This document shows, piece after piece, positions 5,598-5,899 of a DNA stretch of 5,899 bases. Within the stretch, counting starts at the first letter, position 1, and every line of letters begins with the position of its first letter. Position numbers and translations under genes: made by a program. Location: positions 1-5,899 of the forward strand of contig DUMX01000068.1 of NCBI GenBank assembly GCA_012839665.1, read 5' to 3'. This DNA is from Gelria sp. (GTDB lineage Bacteria > Bacillota > Syntrophomonadia > Syntrophomonadales > Syntrophomonadaceae). The notes below the pieces were generated by a model. It did no database searches, was not told where the DNA came from, and saw only the letters and a program-made list of their open reading frames with translations.

Positions 5598-5899
5598 ATG
5601 ACTGGTATAGATTTTGGCCGGAAGCAGGAAAAACTTGAGCCGATGCTGTTGTTTAAGCATTTTATGAATGATTCTCTCCAGCCCTTTATGATTGGATATA
5701 AGGATGGACGCATAATAGATTTTAACCGGTCTTTTCAGAATTTGCTGGGTTATTCCCGCGATGAATTATTGACTATGCATTGGACATTAGACCTGACTCC
5801 AAAGGAATGGCAACAGGTTGAGGAAAAGGCTATTCAGGAGCACCTGAAGAGTGGGCAGGCTCAATATTTTGAAAAAGAATACTATTTAAAAAACGGAGA
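5598..5899 (+). CDS. PAS-domain protein, N-terminal part, cut by the window end
   Basis: The open frame from ATG 5598 runs to the window edge without a stop (100 complete codons). After a short N-terminal stretch, residues about 22-100 resemble a PAS fold: QPFMIGYKDGRIIDFNRSF (28-46) is the typical strand-turn with D/N-x-x-F, followed by LLGYSRDELLTM (49-60) and an alternating segment ending EKEYYLKNG, where PAS domains have the E-x-x-Y/L-x-x-x-D/N-G strand. PAS domains sense small ligands, redox state or partner proteins and usually precede a kinase, GGDEF or transcription-factor output. The output domain lies outside, so the role is undecided. No membrane segment precedes the domain, pointing to a cytosolic sensor. 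It has its own candidate promoter and RBS. Confidence 0.8.
   Translation, partial: MTGIDFGRKQEKLEPMLLFKHFMNDSLQPFMIGYKDGRIIDFNRSFQNLLGYSRDELLTMHWTLDLTPKEWQQVEEKAIQEHLKSGQAQYFEKEYYLKNG

Overview
The window looks like a chromosomal piece of a Gram-positive anaerobe of the Clostridia type. The pointers are strong G-rich Shine-Dalgarno sites, tightly packed overlapping genes, moderate GC by eye, a stand-alone Smr-domain protein and GGGAC/GTCCC palindromes between genes. A Syntrophomonas-like relative is plausible, but this is inference because no search was run.

Positions 1-170 hold a perfect 71-bp inverted repeat (arms 1-71 and 100-170) around a 28-nt spacer. The spacer is not random: read on the minus strand, positions 99 to 1 encode the trpB stretch that belongs just before and across the arm (CQRLSQELEV, then RIYLKRED and onward). 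The window therefore begins with a fold-back copy of trpB, most simply a chimeric contig end, and the genuine plus-strand trpB starts near position 100 without its N-terminus.

Positions 102-4888 form one plus-strand tryptophan operon: trpB (5'-truncated), trpA, aroF (type I-beta DAHP synthase) and trpE(G) (fused anthranilate synthase). trpB and trpA abut (TAAATG). trpA/aroF and aroF/trpE(G) each overlap by 14 nt. The set covers entry of carbon into the shikimate pathway (AroF), the committed step from chorismate (TrpEG) and the last two reactions (TrpBA). trpD, trpC and trpF are not in the window and may lie upstream of trpB.

Two enzymes are unusual. AroF begins exactly in the linker after the usual regulatory ferredoxin-like domain, so that domain is absent while all metal ligands are kept. 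The glutamine amidotransferase half of TrpE(G) has lost its nucleophilic cysteine (GVCLG has become GVGSG) and carries altered RYH residues, although the frame and the HPE dyad remain. This suggests an anthranilate synthase that uses free ammonia.

After the operon, a 45-bp GC-rich palindrome separates trpE(G) from a convergent gene for a small Smr-domain protein (4934-5353, minus). The 244-bp divergent spacer (5354-5597) carries a candidate promoter for each flanking gene, a 16-bp tandem repeat and a second GGGAC/GTCCC hairpin. The window ends inside a PAS-domain gene (from 5598), probably a sensor or regulator whose output domain lies beyond the edge.
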